NCBI RefSeq assembly: GCF_900110875.1 | Contig: NZ_FOFM01000001.1 | Location: forward strand, 372,001-436,000 | DNA from: Pseudovibrio axinellae | GTDB taxonomy: Bacteria > Pseudomonadota > Alphaproteobacteria > Rhizobiales > Stappiaceae | DNA length: 64,000 nucleotides | Direction: 5' to 3' | Part shown: piece after piece, positions 7,873 to 15,273 of the stretch | Layout of the letters: each line of letters starts with the position of its first letter | Numbering within the stretch: the stretch's first letter is position 1 | The notes under the pieces: generated by a model | Told to the model about the DNA's origin: nothing | The model's input: the letters and a program-made list of their open reading frames with translations, nothing else | Database searches by the model: none | Position numbers and translations under genes: made by a program

Positions 7873-8904
7873 TTACACCTCTTGAGCTTTAACACCAGCA
7901 TCAGCAAATGTTGCCATGCCTGCATGGGTTGCTGCCGCGGCCTTGATGATGCCTGCTGCAATAGCTGCACCGGAGCCTTCGCCAAGGCGCAAGCCGAGGT
8001 CGAGGATTGGCTTGCCGCCCATTTCAGCGACCGCCTTGCGGTGGGCCGGTTCCGCTGAAGCATGAGAGAACACGCAATGGTCCAGTGCGGAGCTGTCCAT
8101 TTTGTAAAGAATGGCTGCGGCCGCAGATGTTACGAACCCATCAATAACGACAGGAACCTGTTGCATGCGCGCTGCCAGAATAACGCCTGCCATTGCCGCA
8201 ATTTCACGTCCGCCGATACGACGCAGAACTTCCAGCGGCTCCACTTTGCCTGCACCGCCAATGCGCTGTACGGCTTGTTCAACCACAGCAACTTTGTTCT
8301 TAAGCGCTTCGCCTGCAACACCAGAGCCTGGACCAACCCACTCTTGCGCTGTTCCGCCAAACAGGGCGTAGAAGATTGCAGCGGCGACTGTTGTGTTGGC
8401 GATGCCCATTTCGCCGATGCAAAGCAGGTCTGTTCCACCTGAGATCGCTTCCATGCCAAAGGCCATGGTTGCTGCGCACTCGGATTCTTCAAAGGCGTCT
8501 TCCTCGGAAATGTCCGGGGTTGGCATTTCCAGCGCCAGTTCAAACACCTTCAGGCCCAGGTCATACGTGATGCAGAGCTGGTTGACGGCTGCGCCACCGG
8601 CTGCAAAATTGGAAACCATCTGGGCGGTCACTTCTTTCGGGAAGGCTGAAACACCTTTGTCTGCAACGCCGTGGTTTGCCGCAAACACAGCAACCAGAGG
8701 GCGTGTTACCTTCGGCATCGGCAGGCCTTGCCACGCTGCGAGCCATTCTACCAGCTCTTCCAGACGGCCAAGAGAGCCAAGTGGTTTGGTTAGCTGCGCA
8801 TCGCGTTTTTTGACTGCTTCGATAGCCTCAAGGCTTGGACCTGGCATCGCGCCCATCAGGTTTTTGATATCATCGAACGGCAGTGCCGACGTGGCAAGAG
8901 ACAT
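7873..8904 (-). CDS. cobT: Nicotinate-nucleotide--dimethylbenzimidazole phosphoribosyltransferase
   Basis: CobT makes alpha-ribazole 5'-phosphate from nicotinate mononucleotide and 5,6-dimethylbenzimidazole for the lower ligand of cobalamin. The 343-residue length is normal. Landmarks are the N-terminal KPLGSLGRLE, FAANHGV near residue 75, GEMGIANTT at 164-172, and the C-terminal GEGSGAA, whose Glu (about 309) corresponds to the catalytic base of the family. It is divergent from cobS (next step of nucleotide loop assembly) across 198 bp carrying a strong inverted repeat, so the pair is probably regulated together. No cobalamin riboswitch was recognised in the intergenic region, which is short for one. 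Confidence 0.97.
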   Translation of the reverse strand: MSLATSALPFDDIKNLMGAMPGPSLEAIEAVKKRDAQLTKPLGSLGRLEELVEWLAAWQGLPMPKVTRPLVAVFAANHGVADKGVSAFPKEVTAQMVSNFAAGGAAVNQLCITYDLGLKVFELALEMPTPDISEEDAFEESECAATMAFGMEAISGGTDLLCIGEMGIANTTVAAAIFYALFGGTAQEWVGPGSGVAGEALKNKVAVVEQAVQRIGGAGKVEPLEVLRRIGGREIAAMAGVILAARMQQVPVVIDGFVTSAAAAILYKMDSSALDHCVFSHASAEPAHRKAVAEMGGKPILDLGLRLGEGSGAAIAAGIIKAAAATHAGMATFADAGVKAQEV

Positions 8905-9004
8905 ACGCTTCTCCGAACTTTAGTGATCCGCAAAATGGATTTTTGCGTTTTGTTGTTTGCGCTGTTCTATAAGCTACTGGTGCCGGAATACAAATGAGAC
9001 TTAT

Positions 9005-9048
9005 CAACTATTTGTGGTTTACGCGACTTTGCAAACTACAAATAGTTG
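9005..9048. repeat. Inverted repeat in the cobT-cobS divergent promoter region
   Basis: Two 16-base arms (CAACTATTTGTGGTTT at 9005-9020 and AAACTACAAATAGTTG at 9033-9048) match with one mismatch across a 12-base spacer. It lies 100 bp from the cobT start and 55 bp from the cobS start, with no T-run, so an operator is more likely than a terminator. Alternatively it could form an RNA hairpin in either 5' UTR. The binding factor is unknown. Confidence 0.75.
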
Positions 9049-9102
9049 TTCTAACTGATCTGAGCTGCTTAAATTCCCGTTCCGTTTTTATGAGACCCCG
9101 TC

Positions 9103-9921
9103 ATGTCTGATGATCAATACCACCTAGATTCGGTTCCACCCACTCACTCCATCCTTGCCGAAATCGCAGAGTTGGTGCGTTTCTTTTCCCGCATCCCACT
9201 TCCCAAATTAGGCAAGTGGGACTCCTTGGAAAAACTTCCGGACTTCAGCACCAGTACACGCAGCATTGCGCTGGCTGGAATCATCATCTCGCTTCCAAGC
9301 ATGCTGGTGTTGTTTATTTTGTCGCTCGGCTCGCTCCCAGGTCCTGTGATTGCATTGTTAGCTGTTGCCACTGCTGCTGCTGTACAAGGCTGTCTGCACG
9401 AAGACGGCATGGCTGATGTGGTCGATGGCTTCTTTGGCGGGCACACTGCCGAGCGACGGCTAGAGATCATGAAAGACAGCCGCATTGGTGCCTTCGGGAC
9501 CGTTGCTTTGGTTCTGTCCCTTAGCTTGCGCTGGCTGTTACTGAGCGTATTGTTAGAGGTGTTTGGAGGGGCTGGTGCTGCGCTTGGCTTTCTTGCAGCA
9601 GAAACAACGGGCCGTTTGGGTATGGTTTGGATTTGGCACAAGATTCCTGCAGCTTATCAGGGTGGTTTGTCGACCCGTTTCGGGGTCCCGAAAAACATCG
9701 CGGTTTACTGGGCAACACTTTTTGCCCTGCTGCCTCTTGCGCTTTGCCTGTTTTATTTGAGTTTCGGGCAAGTGGTGATGGGCGTTTTGGTCGGTCTCCT
9801 ACTCGTGTGGGTCCTTGCTCGCCTTTCCCGTGCAAAAATCAAAGGAATTACGGGTGACGTTTTGGGGGCTGCGCAACAAATTGGGTCCATTGGCTTCTTG
9901 CTGGGCGCCTTTATTTTGTAA
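9103..9921 (+). CDS. cobS: Adenosylcobinamide-GDP ribazoletransferase (cobalamin synthase)
   Basis: CobS (CobV in aerobic-pathway naming) is the integral membrane enzyme that joins adenosylcobinamide-GDP and alpha-ribazole in the last steps of cobalamin synthesis. At 272 residues it has the family signature HEDGMADVVDGFFGG from residue 99, with acidic Mg-binding residues, followed by the KDSRIGAFG motif. Several hydrophobic helices follow. The N terminus carries about 15 extra polar residues before the family start. The C-terminal ITGDVLGAAQQ segment is the second conserved acidic motif. Divergent cobT supplies its substrate precursor. Assignment is firm. Confidence 0.96.
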   Translation: MSDDQYHLDSVPPTHSILAEIAELVRFFSRIPLPKLGKWDSLEKLPDFSTSTRSIALAGIIISLPSMLVLFILSLGSLPGPVIALLAVATAAAVQGCLHEDGMADVVDGFFGGHTAERRLEIMKDSRIGAFGTVALVLSLSLRWLLLSVLLEVFGGAGAALGFLAAETTGRLGMVWIWHKIPAAYQGGLSTRFGVPKNIAVYWATLFALLPLALCLFYLSFGQVVMGVLVGLLLVWVLARLSRAKIKGITGDVLGAAQQIGSIGFLLGAFIL

Positions 9922-10030
9922 AGCAAACGCCCGCTGCAATCATTTGCTAGCATTTTAGCTTTAATCTAATCGCATTGCTTGCTTGCAAAGCGGCCAGTTA
10001 TCCTTTGTATCTTTCAGGCTCGGAGAAATC

Positions 10031-11182
10031 ATGAGGCATTTTTTGGCTTGCAAACTTTCAGCTGTGATACCGGCTGTGCTGGTGCTGGCTGTGCTTGCCG
10101 GTTGCGCCTCCCGCCCCGGACCTGATGCCCTGCGTGTTTCACTTGAAGAGGCACCTGGGACCAAAGAGGTGAGCATGCTGATCGCCACGACCAGAGCCCG
10201 CTCCAGCGAACCTCATGAGCTTTATTCTTCAAAACGCTCCGAAGTACTGGACTTTGGCTCAGCGACAATTTCCATTCCGCCAAATCATGAACCCGGCCGA
10301 ATTCAATGGCCATCATCACCACCGGGCAATCCTGCCACTGACTTTGTTGTTCGCCAAGCAGCATACATTGATGGGAAAGACGCATTCCGAGCGCAAGTTA
10401 ATCAAGAGCTTGCAAAGCGCTCCCTTGAAGCACGTAAGGCCGTTGTCTTCATTCATGGGTACAACACACGTTTTTCAGAGGGGGTTTTTCGGTTGGCGCA
10501 AATGGCTGCCGACGCCAAGGAAAGACGTCTGCCCATCCTGTTTACCTGGGCATCTGCGGGCAGCCTGACAAACTATATTTATGATACCAACAGCGTCGCT
10601 ATTGCCCGTGATGGATTGCAAGAGGTTCTACTGGAGCTAACAAACTCCAACGCAACCCAGGTTACGATTATCGCACACTCGCTTGGAAACTTGCTCCTTC
10701 TGGAGACATTGCGGCAAATGGAGCTCCAAGGCATCGGGCTTTTGAAAAACAAAAAAGTCACGGTTGTCATGGCATCGCCTGATATCGACATTGATGTTTT
10801 CAAAACAATGATTACCTCTCTTGGATACCGTGCGAACCCCGTGTTTGTTCTGGTCTCACGAGATGATCGCGCCCTGCGTTTCTCGCGCCGGATTGCAGGC
10901 GGTACAGCGCGGGTTGGAGATGTGGAAGATGACGAAATACTGACACAACTTGGGGTCGTTGTTATCGACTTGACAGATGTTGAATCGCAGGATGCTATCA
11001 ACCATGATAAGTATGCTCAGCTCGCTCAATTCGGGCCGCAACTTGTAAAATCACTTGAGCGGGGCAAAGCCAATCGGAGCAAGCAGGGTATTGGGGGCCG
11101 AGTTGGGAAGGCGGGGCGCAGCTTCTCAGAGTTTTTAGGGCATACGGCCAAGATTGTGGTTAGTACCCCCGGAGCCCGTTGA
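10031..11182 (+). CDS. Alpha/beta-hydrolase lipoprotein (DUF900 family)
   Basis: Predicted lipoprotein with an alpha/beta-hydrolase domain of the DUF900 type. The lipobox LAGC ends in Cys25 after a hydrophobic signal sequence. The hydrolase core shows FIHGYNTRF (oxyanion region), the nucleophile elbow AHSLGN, and a later SPDIDIDVF segment with a candidate acidic residue. ATG at 10031 with CGGAGA upstream is chosen; an in-frame codon 48 bases earlier would place residues before the signal sequence. Substrate unknown; esterase or lipase activity at the envelope is plausible. Two small genes follow closely (41 bp gap), perhaps one operon. Confidence 0.87.
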   Translation: MRHFLACKLSAVIPAVLVLAVLAGCASRPGPDALRVSLEEAPGTKEVSMLIATTRARSSEPHELYSSKRSEVLDFGSATISIPPNHEPGRIQWPSSPPGNPATDFVVRQAAYIDGKDAFRAQVNQELAKRSLEARKAVVFIHGYNTRFSEGVFRLAQMAADAKERRLPILFTWASAGSLTNYIYDTNSVAIARDGLQEVLLELTNSNATQVTIIAHSLGNLLLLETLRQMELQGIGLLKNKKVTVVMASPDIDIDVFKTMITSLGYRANPVFVLVSRDDRALRFSRRIAGGTARVGDVEDDEILTQLGVVVIDLTDVESQDAINHDKYAQLAQFGPQLVKSLERGKANRSKQGIGGRVGKAGRSFSEFLGHTAKIVVSTPGAR

Positions 11183-11223
11183 TGGTGAACTTGGAATCGC
11201 ATTGAATTTGCAAGGATGTAATA

Positions 11224-11442
11224 TTGCCTGACGATCTTAAGCCAGCTGACAGTCCGTGTTTAAAACTGTGTAAGCTTGATGATACAAAACAGTTTTGTGT
11301 GAGCTGCTGGCGACATATTGATGAAATTACAGGCTGGCGCTCCCTTTCCACAAAAGCGCAACATGCGGTGCTGGCCAGCCTTCCAGAGCGTAAAGCCAAA
11401 TTTTATGCTGGGAAGAGGAAGGAAACACAATGCGCTGGATGA
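11224..11442 (+). CDS. DUF1289 family small cysteine protein
   Basis: A 72-residue protein with the DUF1289 pattern: SPCLKLCKLDDTKQFCVSCWRHIDEITGW, with four cysteines arranged as a likely small zinc or metal knuckle, then a short helix ending LASLPERKAKF. Function of the family is unknown. The best start is TTG at 11224, preceded by AAGGATG; no ATG is available near the conserved region. Its 3' end overlaps the next gene by 13 bp, indicating coupled translation with the aspartic protease. Confidence 0.82.
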   Translation: MPDDLKPADSPCLKLCKLDDTKQFCVSCWRHIDEITGWRSLSTKAQHAVLASLPERKAKFYAGKRKETQCAG

Positions 11443-12128
11443 TAGGCCTTGTGATCCTTGTTGGCGCCATGGCGCTTGGCGTTTCAACTGGGTACCTTGG
11501 CACACCTGAATTTCTTGGCGAGCGGTTTCAAGAGGATGGGCCGCGGCTGGTATCACTTGCAGCCATTGGTATCGTGATTTTGATGGGCATGTTCGTGCGC
11601 CGCCCTGCTGCGCGGGAGGTTTTCGGCGCAGTGGCATTTTGGGGTGGTCTGGCTTTGCTGCTTATCATCGGTTACTCATACCGTTATGAGCTGATGAGCG
11701 TTCGCGACCGCGTTATGTCAGAGCTGTTCCCCGGTTCTGTTGTTCAGTCCGCAGATGGTGAGATGGTCGTTTCTCGCGGTGCACATAATCAGTTTTTCGT
11801 TGATGCACTGATCGATGGTGTCTCTGTCGACATGCTGGTGGATACAGGTGCCTCGCACATCACTCTCACGTATCGCGACGCTCGGCGGGTCGGTATCAAC
11901 GTCGATGAGCTTACGTTCAGCATGCCTGTTTCAACAGCAAACGGCATGGGATTTGTGGCGCGTGTGCGCTTGCAGGATATGCAGATTGGCGACTGGCACT
12001 TGCAGGAGGTCCCTGTCTTCGTCGCCCAGCAAGAAATGCTTTCCACCAGCCTTTTGGGTATGAGTGCGCTTAGCACCTTTGCCAGTTGGCGCATGGAAGG
12101 GAACCAGTTGATATTAAAGGCCCGATGA
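11430..12128 (+). CDS. Membrane-anchored retropepsin-like aspartic protease (TIGR02281 type)
   Basis: A 232-residue protein with three hydrophobic segments in the first 85 residues, followed by a single-domain clan AA aspartic protease. The catalytic motif is DTGAS with Asp138, and the flap/second-half landmarks are a hydrophobic VARVRLQDMQIG stretch and the terminal LLGMSALS segment. Such domains must dimerise to form the active site. TIGR02281-type proteins are widespread in alphaproteobacteria; their substrates are not established. It overlaps the DUF1289 gene and ends before a terminator shared with the convergent transporter gene. Confidence 0.9.
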   Translation: MRWMIGLVILVGAMALGVSTGYLGTPEFLGERFQEDGPRLVSLAAIGIVILMGMFVRRPAAREVFGAVAFWGGLALLLIIGYSYRYELMSVRDRVMSELFPGSVVQSADGEMVVSRGAHNQFFVDALIDGVSVDMLVDTGASHITLTYRDARRVGINVDELTFSMPVSTANGMGFVARVRLQDMQIGDWHLQEVPVFVAQQEMLSTSLLGMSALSTFASWRMEGNQLILKAR

Positions 12129-12208
12129 TCGTTTCTTTAGATCCGTCACCGCTGTGCAGCTTTTCTCGTGCAAGCGCTGTGCTTAAGGTTTGTAGCCGGC
12201 CTCCAAAA

Positions 12209-12245
12209 CAAAAAGCCGCTGGCGATGATGTCAGCAGCTTTTTTG
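12209..12245. terminator. Rho-independent terminator between convergent genes
   Basis: Stem AAAAAGCCGCTG pairs with CAGCAGCTTTTTT with one C-A mismatch around a 10-base loop. T-run follows on the plus strand and an A-run precedes, so it may act in both directions. Confidence 0.75.
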
Positions 12246-12264
12246 TTATTCACGCACTCAACGG

Positions 12265-13086
12265 CTACAGCACAGAGACCAAGAACCTTGCGCTGACGAT
12301 CAGCAGGAAAATTCCGAATGTGATCTCCAGCTTTCGTTTTGGCAATGTGTGAGCGGCGCGAACGCCCAGCGGTGCGACCAGAACTGAAACCGGGATAATC
12401 AAAACTACGGCCAGCACGTTGACGTAGCCTACAGAAAATGGCGGCAGGTTTGGAGCTCCCCACCCTGCGGCCATCATGCCAAAAATTGCCGGAATTGAGA
12501 TTAAAACTCCAACGCCGGAAGAGGTTGCGACAGCTTGATGGATTGGGCGGCCAAACAAGGTCATGAATGTGTTGTTCATGACGCCTCCGCCAATCCCCAT
12601 CAGGGTGGAGAAAAACCCAATCAACACGCCAATTAGCCCACGAACTGGATTCTTCGGGATCTCCTGACCCAGTTTCCAGCTTTCGCGGTTAAACAACATG
12701 CGCATGGCCACCACAAAAGCGATGACCGCAAAAATTCCCTTGAGCGTTTGACCTGAAACCATAGCTGCAACAAACGAGGCCGCCAGAACACCAAGCGGTA
12801 TTGGAATGACCCAGCTTTTAAGCAAGGCAAGGTCAACCGCCCCTTTCTTTTTATGAGCAAAGAAAGAGCGCAGGGATGTTGGCACGATAATCCCAAGTGA
12901 CGTGGCCACTGCAACGTGCATCACGACTTGTGGGTCTACGCCGATTTCACTTAAAACACTGACAAGGATCGGGACAAGAATTGCTCCCCCTCCGATGCCG
13001 AACAAGCCAGCGAGAAATCCGGCCAGAGCGCCGGAGGCAACCAATGCAGCTGCGAAGCCGAACATCGGCACCCACATAATGTCCAA
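12265..13086 (-). CDS. TauE/SafE family membrane transporter
   Basis: A 273-residue integral membrane protein of the TauE/SafE (DUF81) family, usually linked to export of sulfite, sulfoacetate or other organic anions. The internal duplication is visible: GLFGIGGGAILVP near residue 28 and LMGIGGGVMNN near residue 162 are the two repeat motifs, each followed by an ATS segment (VATSLG, VATSSG). About eight membrane helices are expected. It lies 40 bp downstream of dusA on the same strand and may be co-transcribed. No sulfur-metabolism gene is adjacent, so the substrate is open. Confidence 0.92.
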   Translation of the reverse strand: MDIMWVPMFGFAAALVASGALAGFLAGLFGIGGGAILVPILVSVLSEIGVDPQVVMHVAVATSLGIIVPTSLRSFFAHKKKGAVDLALLKSWVIPIPLGVLAASFVAAMVSGQTLKGIFAVIAFVVAMRMLFNRESWKLGQEIPKNPVRGLIGVLIGFFSTLMGIGGGVMNNTFMTLFGRPIHQAVATSSGVGVLISIPAIFGMMAAGWGAPNLPPFSVGYVNVLAVVLIIPVSVLVAPLGVRAAHTLPKRKLEITFGIFLLIVSARFLVSVL

Positions 13087-13126
13087 GCTAAATCCCTTTC
13101 AATGTCCTGATCGTTTTAATGGCGCT

Positions 13127-14146
13127 TTAAGCTGCCCGGATCGCATTTTGATGATGTGCAACAGCGGCCAATGCGTCATCCAAAACCGTGATGTCTGCAC
13201 CAGGTTTATTGGCTTCAACCGTCATAATACGGCGGAAATGACGTGCGCCTGGAACACCTTGATAGGTGCCCAAGATATGACGGGTAATCGACGCCAGCTT
13301 TGTGCCCGCATTCAACTCGTTTTCAATGTAGCCACGGTAAGCGTCCATTGCTTCTACAGAGGTAAGTGCGCTCTTGTCTTCGCCATAAACAACACGGTCT
13401 ATATGAGCGAGCAGCATCGGGTTTTGATAGGCGGCACGGCCCATCATAACACCATCAAGTTTCTCCAGATGAGCGGAGGTTTCTTCCAGGGTCGCAACAC
13501 CACCATTAAGCCCGATGAAAACATCTGGCAGGCGCTGTTTAAGGCGATAGACCAAGTCATACTCCAGAGGCGGTACATCCCGGTTTTCTTTTGGGCTCAG
13601 CCCTTTAAGCCATGCTTTGCGTGCATGCACCCAAATAGCATCACTGCCCGCTGCGATGACTTTGTCAGCCAGCGTGTTCAGCGCTTCTTCCGGCTCCTGA
13701 TCGTCAACACCAATGCGGCACTTTGTGGTGACAGGAATGGAGACGGCATCTTTCAGGGCTGCAATGCACTGCGCCACAAGGTCTGGCTCCAACATAAGGC
13801 ATGCGCCAAATTTGCCTGATTGCACGCGGTCAGAGGGGCAACCAACATTGAGGTTAACCTCATGATAGCCCCAGTCTTCGATCATCTTTGCGCACTCTGC
13901 CAAGGCTTTGGGGTCAGAGCCACCAAGCTGACAGGCCGTCGGCTGCTCGCCTTCAGAAAAGCGCAGATGACGTTCCTTGTCACCATGGATCAGCGCACCT
14001 GTGGTGATCATCTCGGTGTAAAGGAGAGCGTTTTTTGATAGAACACGATGAAATGCACGGCAATGTCTATCAGTCCAATCAAGCATCGGCGCAACGGCGA
14101 AGACAGACTGGTTGATATCATAGAGTTTTTTTGTTTTTTCAGTCAT
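13127..14146 (-). CDS. dusA: tRNA-dihydrouridine(20/20a) synthase DusA
   Basis: FMN-dependent enzyme reducing uridine 20/20a in the tRNA D-loop. At 339 residues it shows the FMN-site start VAPMLDWTDRHCR (residues 18-30), the NVGCPSDRV motif with catalytic Cys103, KCRIG near 162, VHARKAWLKGLSPKEN, and a late GRAAYQNP. The DusA subgroup (rather than DusB/C) is supported by MLDWTDRHCR and the WLKGLSPKENR segment. The 5' end of dusA is a known insertion target for a family of island/phage integrases, and a decayed integrase gene lies 105 bp upstream, reading away from dusA. Confidence 0.97.
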   Translation of the reverse strand: MTEKTKKLYDINQSVFAVAPMLDWTDRHCRAFHRVLSKNALLYTEMITTGALIHGDKERHLRFSEGEQPTACQLGGSDPKALAECAKMIEDWGYHEVNLNVGCPSDRVQSGKFGACLMLEPDLVAQCIAALKDAVSIPVTTKCRIGVDDQEPEEALNTLADKVIAAGSDAIWVHARKAWLKGLSPKENRDVPPLEYDLVYRLKQRLPDVFIGLNGGVATLEETSAHLEKLDGVMMGRAAYQNPMLLAHIDRVVYGEDKSALTSVEAMDAYRGYIENELNAGTKLASITRHILGTYQGVPGARHFRRIMTVEANKPGADITVLDDALAAVAHHQNAIRAA

Positions 14147-14251
14147 TTAGCATTCCAAAGACCCTGCTCAATTCATAGCGATTGGCACCATAGTCTCAAA
14201 ATAACGTAATATGGCAGTGTCTCATATTGCGCTCAAATAAGGACCAAGTGA

Positions 14252-14567
14252 AAGGGCACAATCACTCACAGACAGAGTAAGATATTTTCCCTCAAACGGG
14301 CGGCCCAAACCGTGCTCAACAAACGAGAGATCAATCTATCGCTTCCAAGTGGACTAGAACGCACCCCAAAACCCGCAAAGGCTTTAAGTGAGGTAATAAA
14401 GCGATCGCTTAAAGATCACAACAAAAACATTGGTCGCGGCAAAGTCACAAGTTTGGGAAACTATTCGTGACCGCTATGCGATTGCAGACTTGGATTGTGC
14501 CGAGATCCGCTCTGAGCACATCGTTGAGTTCGCAACACAGTTCTCACAGAACGTTCCACCTCAAGGG
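14252..14567 (+). pseudogene. Tyrosine recombinase/integrase remnant (N-terminal and core-binding regions only)
   Basis: Translated in two plus frames, this stretch resembles the N-terminal half of an alphaproteobacterial tyrosine integrase. It begins KGTITHRQ, where intact relatives typically begin MGTIT; the codon in the start position is AAG. A segment appears deleted before FSLKRAAQTVLNKRE (arm-binding domain end), then comes ALSEVIKRSLKDHNKNIGRGK. A frameshift near 14440 moves to KSQVWETIRDRYAIADLDC, then EIRSEHIVEFATQFSQNVPPQ (core-binding domain). Homology stops at about 14567 and the whole catalytic domain (R-H-R-Y) is missing. Lesions: lost start, internal deletion, frameshift, 3' truncation. 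It lies head-to-head with dusA. Family call is from remembered sequence patterns. Confidence 0.75.
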
Positions 14568-15013
14568 CAATTCAGAGATTTACGAAAATAGACAACTCTA
14601 TCAGTCTCATCAAAACCCCAGCTCGCATGGGCCATGTGGGATTGTTTATTATCTAAGCTTGCGTCTGAGCAAAGCTCTTGAAAACCGCTCTGGATCAGAT
14701 CATCAGTAATTTGCTGAATTATAGATCGCCCGATACCTTGCCGCAGCTGAATAGGATGAACCCATATTCCCTCCAAAAAAGGGACGGGTTGAGCAGTACA
14801 ACCATTAGCATATTCGCGTATGCAAATTTCGGCAAAGCCAACAGGCTCGCCACTTGGTAACAATGCAATGTAACCCCACCTCTTCTTGGCTCTAAGCATC
14901 TTACTTATATCCGTAAGGTGTTCATCAACTGAGAGGCTATCCCAAAGCTTAAAGCGCATTTCTGCCCAGACCGTAATATCCGCTTCGCGCATTTTCCGAA
15001 TAGTAACTGGCAT
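14561..15013 (-). CDS. GNAT acetyltransferase, aminoglycoside 6'-N-acetyltransferase AAC(6')-I-like
   Basis: A 150-residue GNAT protein that resembles the short AAC(6')-I enzymes of the Acinetobacter/Serratia type. The pattern includes an N-terminal IRKMREADITVWAEMR-like start and PVPFLEGIWVHPIQLRQGIG (acetyl-CoA loop with QGIG). The C-terminal string is CSDASLDNKQSH, then GFDETDRVVYFRK. These C-terminal residues (SDA..DN..SH and ET..VVYF) are highly characteristic of that group. It would acetylate the 6'-amine of aminoglycosides or a native amine; activity is unproven. It ends against the truncated integrase remnant and shares no operon. Chromosomal intrinsic gene or acquired cargo are both possible. 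Confidence 0.83.
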   Translation of the reverse strand: MPVTIRKMREADITVWAEMRFKLWDSLSVDEHLTDISKMLRAKKRWGYIALLPSGEPVGFAEICIREYANGCTAQPVPFLEGIWVHPIQLRQGIGRSIIQQITDDLIQSGFQELCSDASLDNKQSHMAHASWGFDETDRVVYFRKSLNCP

Positions 15014-15273
15014 AAATTCCCCTCGGATCAGATATTTAAACGCAATAGTGATGTATCAAGATTTTGCTGAACTGTTTTGCATATGTCCAGCTTTCGGGGA
15101 GTATTGGCTGCGTTATCCAATTTAGCCATAACATCTTTGGAGAGCCAATTTTGACGATCCTACTAAGGCGCTAGGACGTTGACTAAGCCAAGGGGGACAA
15201 GCTGCAAAAACGGCTTTTTTGCTAGTGTCTAGCAGGCTGGGCAAGTTGGGTATGTAGACGCAGGCTTTTGAGA

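Noticed and set aside
12902-13819. 305-codon open frame on the plus strand across the TauE and dusA genes
   Set aside because: It is antisense to two genes with clear family motifs and has the low-complexity, cysteine-rich translation typical of an antisense shadow.
15203-15222. GCAAAAA/TTTTTTGC hairpin downstream of the P-type ATPase gene
   Set aside because: The stem is mostly A-T with a short loop; too weak to call a terminator with confidence.
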